A stretch of 64,000 nucleotides of DNA, from NCBI RefSeq assembly GCF_003337565.1, contig NZ_QPJL01000002.1, forward strand, positions 124,001-188,000, given 5' to 3'. The DNA is from Paracoccus lutimaris (GTDB lineage Bacteria; Pseudomonadota; Alphaproteobacteria; Rhodobacterales; Rhodobacteraceae). Shown here piece by piece: positions 44,304-53,151 of this stretch. The notes under the pieces were generated by a model. The model was not told where the DNA came from. It saw only the letters and a list, made by a program, of their open reading frames with translations, and did not search any database. The position numbers were made by a program, and so were the translations under genes. Within the stretch, counting starts at the first letter, position 1. The number at the start of each line of letters is the position of its first letter.

Positions 44304-45355
44304 CGTAACCTGTCGCGACGACCTTTCTCACGCCGCGCGACCAGCTTTTCCACCACCGGCCCCAGCAGGATGACAAGGATCATCCGCAGCAGGTGGTGGC
44401 TGACCACATAGGCCAGATCGGCCCCGGCAATGATCGCGATCACCACCATCTCGGCCTGACCGCCGGGCAGGAATGCCAGAAACGCATCCAGCGCCGGGGC
44501 CAGCCCCAGCCCGACGATCCCTTCGATGAAGATCAGGCTGATCGCGGCCAGCGCCCCGGAATAGACCAGCCCCGCCGTCACATCGACGCGCAATTCGCGC
44601 AGGGTGATGCCGGCATATTTCACCCCCACCGCGATGCCGATGAAGAATTGCGCCGCCTGGATCATCTCGGCCGGGGGGCGGTGGCTGATGATGCCCGACA
44701 AGGACAGCGCCGCCGTCACGATCATCGGCCCAAGGATCGAGGCGCCGAAGAGGCCCAGCCGCTCGGCCCCCTTCCAGCCGATGACGCCGGCGCCGACCAT
44801 GATCGCGATTTCGGTCAGGTCGGTCGCGCGCATGGGCGTGCCCGGGGGCTGGGACAGATCGACACCCCAATAGGCGGTCATGATGAAGGGTGCGACAGTG
44901 ACGATGACCAGCACCCGCGTCGCGTGGATCAAGGACAGCGCCCGGACATCGCCGCCCGCTTCCTCGCCAAAGACCAGCATGTCCTGCAGGCCGCCGGGCA
45001 TGGCCGCATACCATGCGGTGGCGTGGTCAAAGCCGAAGACACGGCGAAACAGCGGATAGCCGACCAGCGCGATCGCCGCGATGAACAAAGGCACGAATGC
45101 CAGCGAGGCGGCGATATCGGGCAGTTCCGCCAACACGCCGGGCGTGATCGAGGCCCCGACCGCCACCCCCAGAAAGGTCCGCATGAAGATTCCAAGCTGG
45201 CCCGCGCCCGACAGTGGCGTCCCCGCCAGTGCCGCGATCAGGCAAGCCAGCATCGGCCCCAGAAGCCAGGGCAGCGGCAGGTGCAGCAGCAGGAAAACCG
45301 CGCCGCCCATGCCCGCGATGGCGAATGTCAGGGCGCGGCGTTTCATCAGGTTCAT
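44300..45355 (-). CDS. AbrB-family integral membrane protein
   Basis: A 351-residue membrane protein of the AbrB/PF05145 type, with two related halves and about nine to eleven segments. The duplicated feature is LPWLLGPMLACLIAAL near the N-terminus and LFGASILGPMIVTAALSLSG in the second half. The central AAMPGGLQDMLVFGEEAGGD and the later AFLPGGQAEMVVIAIIAGAD are the conserved P-G-G loops. The family is often misnamed ammonia monooxygenase; a transport role is probable but the substrate is unknown. It follows the biotin carboxylase gene by 72 bases with a two-state hairpin in between, so it may be the last gene of the 5-oxoproline operon. Confidence 0.85.
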   Translation of the reverse strand: MNLMKRRALTFAIAGMGGAVFLLLHLPLPWLLGPMLACLIAALAGTPLSGAGQLGIFMRTFLGVAVGASITPGVLAELPDIAASLAFVPLFIAAIALVGYPLFRRVFGFDHATAWYAAMPGGLQDMLVFGEEAGGDVRALSLIHATRVLVIVTVAPFIMTAYWGVDLSQPPGTPMRATDLTEIAIMVGAGVIGWKGAERLGLFGASILGPMIVTAALSLSGIISHRPPAEMIQAAQFFIGIAVGVKYAGITLRELRVDVTAGLVYSGALAAISLIFIEGIVGLGLAPALDAFLAFLPGGQAEMVVIAIIAGADLAYVVSHHLLRMILVILLGPVVEKLVARREKGRRDRLR

Positions 45356-45362
45356 CGGCAAG

Positions 45363-45412
45363 ATCCGGCGGGCATTCTGTCCAGCGGGCCAGCTTGGCAT
45401 GGCCCGCCGGAT
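45363..45412 (-). promoter_or_regulatory. Mutually exclusive hairpins before the AbrB gene (attenuator-like)
   Basis: Outer arms ATCCGGCGGGC (45363-45373) and GCCCGCCGGAT (45402-45412) pair perfectly over 11 bases. Inner arms GCGGGCCA (45384-45391) and TGGCCCGC (45400-45407) pair over 8 bases. Both structures use 45402-45407, so they exclude each other. The outer one ends about eight bases before the AbrB start codon. Confidence 0.5.
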
Positions 45413-45427
45413 TTTGTCAAAGCACCC

Positions 45428-47203
45428 TCAGTCGATGCGGGCCAAAGGCGCATCAAAGCCCAGCGTGTCGCCCTGCGCGGCGATGCGGGTCAGCTTGCCG
45501 GCGCGATGGGCCTCGACGCGGGTTTCCATCTTCATCGCCTCGATGACGGCGACGACCTGTCCGCGCTCGACCTGCGCGCCATCCTCGACCTGCCACAGCG
45601 TCAGCGTGCCAGCGACCGGGGCGGTGACGGTGGCCTCGTCGATTGCAGGCGCGTCACCAGAGGCCGAGACCGCAGCGCCGCCGCCTGCGGGCAGGGCCGC
45701 CAGCAGCGTTGCGGGCAGGCCCAGTTCATGCCGCTTGCCGTCAATCTCCACCGCGACGCGCAGCATCGGCGCGGATGCGGCCGGGCTGACGCGGCCATGG
45801 GGGGCGACCGCCGCAGCCAGAGCATCGGCGAAATCGGTCTCGATCCAGCGGGTATGGACGCGGAAATCGCCGTCGGGGGCCAGAAAGTCGCCCTGTTCCA
45901 GCACCGCCTGATCAAAGGGGATGACCGAGGCCACGCCTTCGATGCGGAATTCGCGCAGGGCGCGCGCGGCGCGGGCCAGCGCCTCGGCGCGGGTGGCGCC
46001 GGTCACGATCAGCTTGGCCATCATCGAATCGAAGCTGCCCGGCACCACCGAGCCCGAAGCCACGCCGCTATCGACCCGCACCCCCGGCCCCGAGGGCGCG
46101 TCAAAGACCCGGACCGGGCCGGGCGTGGGCAGGAAACCCCGCGCCGGGTCCTCGGCATTGATGCGGAATTCGATGGAATGGCCGCGCGGAGCGGGCACGC
46201 TGTCATCCACTAGGCGCGCACCCTGCGCCACCCGGATCATGCCGCGCACCAGATCGATGCCGGTGGTTTCCTCGGTCACCGGATGTTCGACCTGCAGCCG
46301 GGTGTTCACCTCAAGGAAAGAAATCGTGCCATTGGCGGAGAGCAGATATTCCACCGTGCCCGCGCCGCTATAGCCGGCATGGGCGCAGATTTTGCGCGCC
46401 GAATCGTGGATGCGGGCGCGCTGTTCGTCGGTCAGGAAGGGGGCCGGGGCTTCCTCGACCAGCTTCTGGTTGCGCCGTTGCAGCGAACAGTCGCGGGTGC
46501 CGATCACCTTGACGGTGCCGTGCTTGTCGGCCAGCACCTGCGCCTCGATATGGCGGGGGCGGTCAAGGAATTGCTCGATGAAGCATTCGCCGCGCCCGAA
46601 GGCGGTCAGCGCCTCGCGCGTCGCGGATTCGAACAGCTCCTCGACCTCGTCCAGACGCCAGGCGACCTTCATGCCGCGCCCGCCGCCGCCGAACGCCGCC
46701 TTGATGGCGATGGGCAGCCCGTGCGCCTTGGCGAATGCCAGCGCATCGGCGGGGGTCTCGACGGGTCCGGGGGTGCCGGCGACAAGGGGGGCGCCGACGG
46801 CCTCGGCGATGCGGCGGGCCTCGATCTTGTCGCCCAAGGCCTCGATCACCGCCGGGTCGGGGCCGACCCAGATCAGGCCCGCATCCTGCACGGCCTGCGC
46901 GAAATCGGCGCGTTCGGACAGGAAACCATAGCCGGGATGGATGGCGTCGGCGCCCGAGGCCTTGGCGATGGCGATGATCTTTGCCGCGTCCAGATAGGTG
47001 TCGGCGGGCTTGTCGCCCCCCAGCGCATGGGCCTGATCGGCCATGCGCACGAAGATCGCGTCGCGGTCGCTGTCGGCATAGATGGCGACGGACTGGATGC
47101 CTTCGTCGCGGCAGGCGCGGATGATGCGGACGGCGATCTCGCCGCGATTGGCGATCAGCAGGCGGTTCAGCGGGCGGCTGGGGCCGGTGGCGAACAGGGT
47201 CAT
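45428..47203 (-). CDS. Biotin carboxylase fused to biotin carrier domain, in 5-oxoproline operon
   Basis: A 591-residue protein like the alpha subunit of acyl-CoA carboxylases. Residues 12-450 are biotin carboxylase ([21 protein letters not shown]-grasp [30 protein letters not shown]). The C-terminal 75 residues are a biotinyl domain with the modification motif [12 protein letters not shown]. It lacks a recognisable carboxyltransferase, and no acyl-CoA carboxylase beta subunit is in the window; instead it overlaps the PxpB-PxpC fusion gene by four bases. So it probably supplies carboxybiotin or a carboxylated intermediate to that protein, or works in a separate step of the pathway. Biotin carboxylase is not required for the E. 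coli enzyme PxpABC as known. Confidence 0.9.
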   Translation of the reverse strand: MTLFATGPSRPLNRLLIANRGEIAVRIIRACRDEGIQSVAIYADSDRDAIFVRMADQAHALGGDKPADTYLDAAKIIAIAKASGADAIHPGYGFLSERADFAQAVQDAGLIWVGPDPAVIEALGDKIEARRIAEAVGAPLVAGTPGPVETPADALAFAKAHGLPIAIKAAFGGGGRGMKVAWRLDEVEELFESATREALTAFGRGECFIEQFLDRPRHIEAQVLADKHGTVKVIGTRDCSLQRRNQKLVEEAPAPFLTDEQRARIHDSARKICAHAGYSGAGTVEYLLSANGTISFLEVNTRLQVEHPVTEETTGIDLVRGMIRVAQGARLVDDSVPAPRGHSIEFRINAEDPARGFLPTPGPVRVFDAPSGPGVRVDSGVASGSVVPGSFDSMMAKLIVTGATRAEALARAARALREFRIEGVASVIPFDQAVLEQGDFLAPDGDFRVHTRWIETDFADALAAAVAPHGRVSPAASAPMLRVAVEIDGKRHELGLPATLLAALPAGGGAAVSASGDAPAIDEATVTAPVAGTLTLWQVEDGAQVERGQVVAVIEAMKMETRVEAHRAGKLTRIAAQGDTLGFDAPLARID

Positions 47204-48756
47204 GCGGGCCTCGTCGGATCAAGGGTTGCAAAGGGCTGGGCGGCGGTAAAGCGGATGCGGGCGCCGGGCGGGATCTGGCCGGCAAGGTCCAGTGCCTGCG
47301 GCAGCAATGTCGCGATCACCGGATAGCCGCCGGTCAGCGGGTGATCGGCCAGAAACAGCACCGGCTGGCCGGAATGGGGGATCTGGATCGCGCCGGTCTC
47401 GGTCCCCTCAGAGGGCAGCTCGCGGGCATCGGGGCGGGTCATGGGCTGATCGCCCGAAAGCCGGATGCCGACGCGGCTGCTTTGCGGGGTGACCAGCCAT
47501 TCCTGTGTCAGGAAATGCCGGACCATCTCGGGCGTGAACCAGTCGGTGCGCGGGCCAAGGATGACGGGCAGTTCCACCAGTTCGCCGGGCTTGGGCAGAT
47601 CGGGCTGGTCCTCGGGCGCGCCCACGGCAGTGGCGGGCAGGTTCGCGGGGGCGATGACCGCGCCGCTTTTCAGCGCCTCCGGGCCGACAAAGGCCAGCGT
47701 ATCGGTGGCGGCGGAACCCAGCACCGGCGCGACCAGATAGCCGCCGCGCAGCGCCAGATAGCTGCGCATCCCGGCAGCGGGCGGGTCGATCTGGACCTCA
47801 TCCCCCGCATCCAGCGCAAAGGCCGCGCCCGGCGGGACCATGTGTCCGGCGACCCGCGCCTGCGCGGCACCGCTCAGCGCCAGCACCATCGGCTGATCGG
47901 CCTGCAAGCGCACCGGCCCCAGCGTGATTTCCAGAACCGGACTGCCCGAAGGGTTGCCGACCGCACGATTGGCCCGGTGCAGCGCGCCCATGTCCAAGGC
48001 GCCCGAGGCCGAGACCCCCTGCCCGCCCTGACCGGGCCGCCCCCCGTCCTGAAAGACGACCGGGAAAGCGGCCGCAAGGATGCGCAGGCCCTGATCGGGC
48101 TGCGGCTGCGGAATGGCGGCCGAAGGGTGAACCTTGGCCCCGCCCTGCACGAAACGGCAGCGCACACCGGGGCGCAGCAGCGCGGGCGGGTCGCGGGTCA
48201 GGTCCCACATCGGCACCTCGGTCCGGCCAATCAACTGCCAGCCGCCGGGGGTTTCCTGCGGATAGACGCCGCAGAACCGCCCCGCCAGCGCGACCGAGCC
48301 CGCCGGGATCCGCGTCCGGGGCGAGGGCCGGCGCGGCAGCTCGAACCGCACATCGTCGCAGGTCATATAGGCAAAGCCGGGCGCGAAACCGCAGAAGGCC
48401 ACCTGCCATGTCGTCGCCTGATGGGCGGCGATGACCTCGGGGATGGACAGGTCCATGAGGCGGGCGACATCGGCCAGATCCTCGCCGTCATAGATGACCG
48501 GCAGCTCGACCGTCTCAGTGGCGCGGGCGGCGGGGGGCGTGCCGGGGGCGGGTTGGCGGGCACTGATCTGACCGGCCAAGGCGGCATCCGCCAGAACGCC
48601 CGGCGCGGTGCGGATCATCAGCGTGCGGGCGGCTGGGATGATCTCGGCCAGGCCGGGGATGGGGTCGGCATTCAGCGCGTCAAACAGCGCCAGCGTCTCG
48701 TCCAGATCGGCCAGTTCGGCCAGCAGGGTCCGGGGTCCGATGGGCAAAAAGCGCAT
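47200..48756 (-). CDS. PxpB-PxpC (KipI-KipA) fusion, 5-oxoprolinase subunits
   Basis: A 518-residue fusion of the two allophanate-hydrolase-like proteins of the prokaryotic 5-oxoprolinase. Residues 1-215 are PxpB/KipI ([42 protein letters not shown]). Residues 225-518 are PxpC/KipA ([62 protein letters not shown]). In most genomes these are separate genes. Together with PxpA they open the lactam of 5-oxoproline to glutamate with ATP. The ATG at 48756 lies one base after the DUF1445 stop (TGACATG), and the stop overlaps the biotin carboxylase start by four bases. Confidence 0.9.
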   Translation of the reverse strand: MRFLPIGPRTLLAELADLDETLALFDALNADPIPGLAEIIPAARTLMIRTAPGVLADAALAGQISARQPAPGTPPAARATETVELPVIYDGEDLADVARLMDLSIPEVIAAHQATTWQVAFCGFAPGFAYMTCDDVRFELPRRPSPRTRIPAGSVALAGRFCGVYPQETPGGWQLIGRTEVPMWDLTRDPPALLRPGVRCRFVQGGAKVHPSAAIPQPQPDQGLRILAAAFPVVFQDGGRPGQGGQGVSASGALDMGALHRANRAVGNPSGSPVLEITLGPVRLQADQPMVLALSGAAQARVAGHMVPPGAAFALDAGDEVQIDPPAAGMRSYLALRGGYLVAPVLGSAATDTLAFVGPEALKSGAVIAPANLPATAVGAPEDQPDLPKPGELVELPVILGPRTDWFTPEMVRHFLTQEWLVTPQSSRVGIRLSGDQPMTRPDARELPSEGTETGAIQIPHSGQPVLFLADHPLTGGYPVIATLLPQALDLAGQIPPGARIRFTAAQPFATLDPTRPA

Positions 48757-48757
48757 G

Positions 48758-49549
48758 TCACACCTGCCAATGGGTTTCGGGAGTATCACTGATGAACATG
48801 TAGCCCGGCGCGTGGGTGATGGCGAAAGGCGGGCGCGAGGCCATCAGCGCCGCCTGCGGGGTCACGCCGCAAGCCCAGAAGACCGGAACCTCGCCGGGGC
48901 GGATCTCGACCGGGTCGCCGAAATCGGGCTTGTCCAGATCGGCAATGCCCAGACCGGCGGGAGCGCCGATATGGACGGGGGCGCCGTGGACGGCCGGGGT
49001 GCGGCCGGAAATCATCGCCGCCTCGGCCACGCGCCCCGCCGGGATCGGGCGCATCGAGACCACCATCTTGCCATGCAGCCGGCCCGCCGGGCGGCAGTCC
49101 CGGTTGGTCAGATACATCGGCACATTGCTGCCCTGAGTGATGTGGCGGACCTCGATCCCGGCCTGTTGCAGGGGCGTCTCAAAGGTAAAGGAACAGCCGA
49201 TCAGGAAGGTAACCAGATCGGGATGCTCGGCCCATGCGGCACTGGCGTCGGGGGTTTCCTCGGCCAGAACGCCATCGCGCCAGATGCGATACAGCGGGAT
49301 ATCGGTGCGCAGGTCGGCATCGGGCGCCATGGCGGTGCGGTGGCTGCCGGGGTCGGTCACATCCAGCACCGGGCAGGGCTTGGGGTTGCGCTGCGCGTAA
49401 AGCAGGAAATCCCAGGCCCAGTCCTTGGGCAATGAGATCATGTTGCATTGGGTGAAGCCCGGCGCCATGCCCGAGGTCGGCCGCGCAGGCCCCTGACGGC
49501 AGGCCAGCCGGGCGTCGCGCGCCGCCTGCGGATCGGGAAGCCCGCTCAT
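48758..49549 (-). CDS. DUF1445 / D-glutamate cyclase-like protein (YcsI family)
   Basis: A 263-residue protein of the YcsI/DUF1445 family, usually called putative hydro-lyase. Family blocks are visible: [40 protein letters not shown], and [20 protein letters not shown]. The related C-terminal domain of a mammalian mitochondrial protein converts D-glutamate to 5-oxo-D-proline, so the role here may be the D-isomer side of the same chemistry. It overlaps pxpA by four bases and precedes the PxpB-PxpC fusion. ycsI sits in the same place in the Bacillus kip locus. Confidence 0.88.
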   Translation of the reverse strand: MSGLPDPQAARDARLACRQGPARPTSGMAPGFTQCNMISLPKDWAWDFLLYAQRNPKPCPVLDVTDPGSHRTAMAPDADLRTDIPLYRIWRDGVLAEETPDASAAWAEHPDLVTFLIGCSFTFETPLQQAGIEVRHITQGSNVPMYLTNRDCRPAGRLHGKMVVSMRPIPAGRVAEAAMISGRTPAVHGAPVHIGAPAGLGIADLDKPDFGDPVEIRPGEVPVFWACGVTPQAALMASRPPFAITHAPGYMFISDTPETHWQV

Positions 49550-50319
49550 GCCTGCGCACCGGCAAAGGGGCGGATGGCGACGCCGCCTGCGATCAGCGCC
49601 TCGCGGATGCGGGCCGAGATGGCGACCGCGCCGGGGCTGTCGCCATGAACGCAGATGCTGTCGGCCGAAAGATGCAGGGGGGATCCGTCCACGGCCTCGA
49701 TCACGCCCTCGCGCGCAAGGCGCAGCATCCGGGCGGCGATCAGTTCGGGGTCATGCAGCACGGCCCCTGCCTCGCGGCGGGACACCAGCGTGCCGGCGGG
49801 GGTATAGGCGCGGTCGGCAAAGGCCTCGGCCACGGTGGCCAGCCCGGCCTCGCGGGCCTGGGCAAGGATCGGCGCCCCGGCCAGACCCATCATCACCAGC
49901 GTCGGGTCGATGGCCTTGATGCCCTCGATCACCGCCGCCGCCTGACGGGTATCCTGGGCGATGGTGTTATACAGCGCGCCATGTGGCTTGACATAGGTGA
50001 CGCGGGTGCCAGCGGCGGTGCAAAGCCCCTGAAGCGCGCCGATCTGATAGATCACATCCGCCGTCAGCTCGGCCGAGGCCACGTCCATGGGCCGGCGGCC
50101 AAAGCCCACGCGGTCGGGATAGGCCACATGCGCGCCGATGGCGACGCCGCGCGAGGCCGCCTCGCGCAGGGTAGCAAGGATGGTCAGCGGATCGCCCGCG
50201 TGAAAGCCGCAGGCCACGTTGGCGGAACTGACGATCCCCAGCATCGCGGCGTCATCGCCCATCTTCCAGGCGCCGTAACCTTCGCCGAGGTCGCTGTTCA
50301 GGTCGATTGCACGGGTCAT
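49546..50319 (-). CDS. pxpA: 5-oxoprolinase subunit A (LamB/YcsF family)
   Basis: PxpA is the amidohydrolase-like subunit of ATP-dependent 5-oxoprolinase. The 257-residue protein begins with the family signature [20 protein letters not shown] and has [31 protein letters not shown] and [10 protein letters not shown] strong GGAGGAGG lies before the ATG at 50319. It is 56 bases downstream of the NRAMP-fold gene and overlaps the DUF1445 gene, so it sits at the centre of the operon. Confidence 0.95.
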   Translation of the reverse strand: MTRAIDLNSDLGEGYGAWKMGDDAAMLGIVSSANVACGFHAGDPLTILATLREAASRGVAIGAHVAYPDRVGFGRRPMDVASAELTADVIYQIGALQGLCTAAGTRVTYVKPHGALYNTIAQDTRQAAAVIEGIKAIDPTLVMMGLAGAPILAQAREAGLATVAEAFADRAYTPAGTLVSRREAGAVLHDPELIAARMLRLAREGVIEAVDGSPLHLSADSICVHGDSPGAVAISARIREALIAGGVAIRPFAGAQA

Positions 50320-50375
50320 GTTTTCCTCCTCCCGGGTGACGGGCGGTGGCCCCGGGGGACCACCGCGGTGACGGC

Positions 50376-51611
50376 TCAGGCGTTCAGGAAGGCAAAGATC
50401 GTGCCCACCGATTTCCAGCCCATGTACCAGGTCAGGGCGCAGACCACGGCGCTGGCGATCAAGAGCGGGCGGTTATAGCGGTGCCCGCCCATCAGGTCGG
50501 GACGCGCGAAGCCCACATAGGTGAAGATGCTCAGGCCGATGGGCAGGATCAGACCGTTGAAGCCGCCGACAAAGACCAGAATCGCCGCCGGCGCCGTTCC
50601 CATGACGACATAGACGAGCAGCGAGAAAAAGATGAAAATCACCGTGGCGATGCCGCGCGTCCGCTCGTCCAGCGTGGTGAACACGGTCAGGAAGCTGACC
50701 GAGGTATAGGCCGCCCCGATCACCGAGGTGATCGCCGCCGCCCACAGGACCACGCCAAAGATACGCAGACCCCATTCACCCAGCGCATGGGCAAAGGCCT
50801 GGGCTGCGGGGTTCGCGGCCTGACCGGACAGGTCCAGCGTCACGCCGGATGCGACGACGCCCAGGATGGCCAGAAACAGCACGAAGCGCATGACGCCCGT
50901 GACCGCGATCCCGGTCAGCGAGGCGCGGGTGACAGCGGCCAGATTTTCCTCGCCCACAAGGCCCTTGTCCAGCAGGCGATGGGCGCCGGAATAGGTGATA
51001 TAGCCGCCCACGGTGCCGCCGACGATGGTGGTGATGGTCGCGAAATCGATGACATCGGGCATGATGGTCTGACGCAGCGCCTCGCCCACCGGGGGATTGG
51101 TGGTGAAGGCCACGACCAGCGTCATGCCGATCATCAGCACGCCCAGCCCGATGATCGCGCGGTCCAGCAGCAGCCCGGCCCGGCGCGACATGAAGATGCC
51201 GATGGCCAGAAAGGCCGAGGCCGCGCCGCCGATCTTGGGGTCCAGCCCGAACATGGCGTTCAGGCCCAGCCCGGCGCCGGCGATATTGCCGACGTTGAAG
51301 GCCAGCCCGCCGATCAGCACGAGCACCGCCAGCAGATAGCCCGCGCCCGGAATCGCCGCATTGGCGGTGTCGGACGCATTGCGCCGGGTCAGCGCGGTGA
51401 TGCGCCAGATGTTCAGCTGCACCACGAAATCGATCACAATCGAGGCCAGGATGGCAAAGGCAAAGGCCGAACCCAGCTTGGCGGTGAAGGTCGCGGTCTG
51501 GGTGATGAAGCCCGGCCCGATGGCCGAGGTCGCCATCAGGAAGATGGCCGCCAGAAAGCCGCCGCGTGCGGCGGCAGTGGCGGCCGAAGGGGATGAGACG
51601 GATTCGGCCAT
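50376..51611 (-). CDS. NRAMP-fold membrane transporter without metal-binding motifs (YcsG type)
   Basis: A 411-residue, roughly eleven-segment protein of the NRAMP/SLC11 superfamily. Segment 1 reads [18 protein letters not shown] where true metal transporters have a DPGN motif, and the expected segment 6 ([19 protein letters not shown]) has no MPH motif. So it is unlikely to carry divalent metals. The equivalent gene ycsG sits beside ycsF in the Bacillus kip locus. The best inference is uptake of 5-oxoproline or a related lactam/amino acid. It is the first gene of the operon and divergent from the GntR regulator. Confidence 0.88.
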   Translation of the reverse strand: MAESVSSPSAATAAARGGFLAAIFLMATSAIGPGFITQTATFTAKLGSAFAFAILASIVIDFVVQLNIWRITALTRRNASDTANAAIPGAGYLLAVLVLIGGLAFNVGNIAGAGLGLNAMFGLDPKIGGAASAFLAIGIFMSRRAGLLLDRAIIGLGVLMIGMTLVVAFTTNPPVGEALRQTIMPDVIDFATITTIVGGTVGGYITYSGAHRLLDKGLVGEENLAAVTRASLTGIAVTGVMRFVLFLAILGVVASGVTLDLSGQAANPAAQAFAHALGEWGLRIFGVVLWAAAITSVIGAAYTSVSFLTVFTTLDERTRGIATVIFIFFSLLVYVVMGTAPAAILVFVGGFNGLILPIGLSIFTYVGFARPDLMGGHRYNRPLLIASAVVCALTWYMGWKSVGTIFAFLNA

Positions 51612-51685
51612 CTGTCATGCTCCTGCTGCAAGGGTGGAGTGCGTATCGGGAATGGCTTGACCATGCGGCAGGTGCGACAATCAGT

Positions 51686-51725
51686 CAACTATAATTTGAC
51701 ATTTAGTTGTAAATTGTTGAGTAAT
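51686..51725. promoter_or_regulatory. Operator/promoter candidate between the 5-oxoproline operon and its GntR gene
   Basis: CAACTA (51686-51691) and TAGTTG (51704-51709) form an inverted repeat in an AT-rich island. TTGACA at 51696-51701 could be a plus-strand -35 element, with a poor -10 near 51720. A bound GntR dimer would overlap it. The island, about 51680-51760, is the only AT-rich part of this 291-base gap; nothing else was recognised in the rest. Confidence 0.4.
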
Positions 51726-51902
51726 TCATAGATCAACATACGACAATATGCTTGATTAGCAGGCGTATGCGGCAGCATCTGTCCATTTATTCCGTGACAC
51801 GGCATCAACCATTGCGCCGAATCACCGCGCGATCCCGCCGTCTCGGCTTGCCGTAGCGGCAGGGCTGCGCCACAATCGCGACAGAGCATCAAGGATATTT
51901 CG

Positions 51903-52622
51903 ATGACCCAGGCCAAAGCCGAATCACCGATTGCCGAAGCCGCGCCGCTGGCTGCAACAGACCCGGCCACGCCAAAACCGGCCTCTGCCCCCGGCCTCGC
52001 CGAGGACATGGCCGGCCAGCTGCGCGCCCGCGTCACCGGCGGCGCCCTGCGTCCCGGCCAGCGCCTGTCCGAGGCCAGGCTTGCGGCCGAGCTGGACATC
52101 TCGCGCAATACGCTGCGCGAAGTGTTCCGGCTGCTGACCCGCGAGGGCATCCTGCGCCATGAACCCAATCGCGGGGTCTTCGTGGCCACGCCCTCGATGG
52201 CCTCGATTCTGGACATCTATCGTGTGCGGCGGCTGATCGAGGTGCCCGCTCTGGCGCAGGCCTGGCCCGGCCATGCCGCCGTCGCCCGCATGCGCGCCGC
52301 TGTCTCCCGCGCCGAGATCCTGCATCCCAAAGGTGACTGGCAGGGCGTCGGCAGCGCCAATATGGAGTTTCATTCGGCCATCGTGGCGCTGACCGACAGC
52401 CCGCGCCTGATCGGATTCTTCACCCAGATCATCGCCGAATTGCGGCTGGCCTTTGGCCTGCTGGACAGCCCCGAGCAGTTGCACAGCCCCTATATCAGCC
52501 GCAATGCCGAGATCCTTGCCCGGCTTGAGGGCGGCGATGCCCCCGGCGCCGCGCGGCTGCTGGAGGATTACCTGAACCAGTCCGAACGGGCCGTGCTGGA
52601 AGCCTTCGCCCGGCTGGGCTGA
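51903..52622 (+). CDS. GntR-family regulator with FCD domain
   Basis: A 239-residue GntR protein. After a Pro/Ala-rich N-terminal tail of about 30 residues comes the winged helix (about 35-100: GGALRPGQRLSEARLAAELD, ISRNTLREVFRLLTREGIL), then a mostly helical FCD effector domain at about 105-230 for small carboxylic acids. AAGGA lies eight bases before the ATG. It is divergent from the NRAMP-fold/pxpA operon, so it is the likely specific regulator. Its Bacillus counterpart KipR is from a different family (IclR). Confidence 0.9.
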   Translation: MTQAKAESPIAEAAPLAATDPATPKPASAPGLAEDMAGQLRARVTGGALRPGQRLSEARLAAELDISRNTLREVFRLLTREGILRHEPNRGVFVATPSMASILDIYRVRRLIEVPALAQAWPGHAAVARMRAAVSRAEILHPKGDWQGVGSANMEFHSAIVALTDSPRLIGFFTQIIAELRLAFGLLDSPEQLHSPYISRNAEILARLEGGDAPGAARLLEDYLNQSERAVLEAFARLG

Positions 52623-52650
52623 CCCCACAAACAAACTTCAGGGATAGACC

Positions 52651-53046
52651 ATGGCCAAAGCCATCCACAGCATGATCCGCGTTCTGGACGAGGCGCGCTC
52701 GCTGGCCTTTTACCGCGCGGCCTTCGGGCTCGAGGTCGCCGACCGGCTGGATTTCCCCGAATTCACGCTGGTCTATCTGAGCAATCCGGAGTCGGAATTC
52801 GAGCTGGAGCTGACCATCAACAAGGGCCGGACCGCGCCTTACGATCTGGGCGACGGCTATGGCCATCTGGCCTTTTCGGTCGATGATCTGGACCGCGAAC
52901 ATGCGCGCCTGACCGCCGCCGGGCTTGCGCCCCGCAAGCTGGTCGATTTCGCCCCCGGCGGGCAGGTGATCGCACGGTTCTTCTTTATCGCCGACCCCGA
53001 CGGCTATCAGATCGAGGTCCTGCAGCGCGGCGGGCGCTATAAATAA
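52651..53046 (+). CDS. Glyoxalase I-like VOC protein
   Basis: A 131-residue VOC protein close to lactoylglutathione lyase, which converts the methylglyoxal-glutathione adduct to S-lactoylglutathione. It begins MAKAIHSMIRVLDEARSLAF; metal-ligand positions appear as His6, Glu in FELELTIN, His in GYGHLAFSVDD, and Glu in DGYQIEVLQRG. It starts 28 bases after the GntR gene in the same direction, so they may be co-transcribed. The call as GloA itself is likely but other substrates are possible. Confidence 0.85.
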   Translation: MAKAIHSMIRVLDEARSLAFYRAAFGLEVADRLDFPEFTLVYLSNPESEFELELTINKGRTAPYDLGDGYGHLAFSVDDLDREHARLTAAGLAPRKLVDFAPGGQVIARFFFIADPDGYQIEVLQRGGRYK

Positions 53047-53151
53047 CCGGGGAAATAACCCGGTCCGGCCGCGAACGGGCTTGCAACCTCCCCGGCAGCG
53101 CGCCTAAAGCCGCGCCATCTGCCCAATTCCCGGGCACATGGAGAACGCGCC

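Noticed and set aside
50346..51596. 416-residue plus-strand frame opposite the NRAMP-fold gene
   Set aside because: Gly/Asp/Gln/His-rich complement of a hydrophobic protein; no motif.
50376..51611. Calling the NRAMP-fold protein a manganese transporter MntH
   Set aside because: The DPGN and MPH metal motifs are missing and the operon is for 5-oxoproline chemistry.
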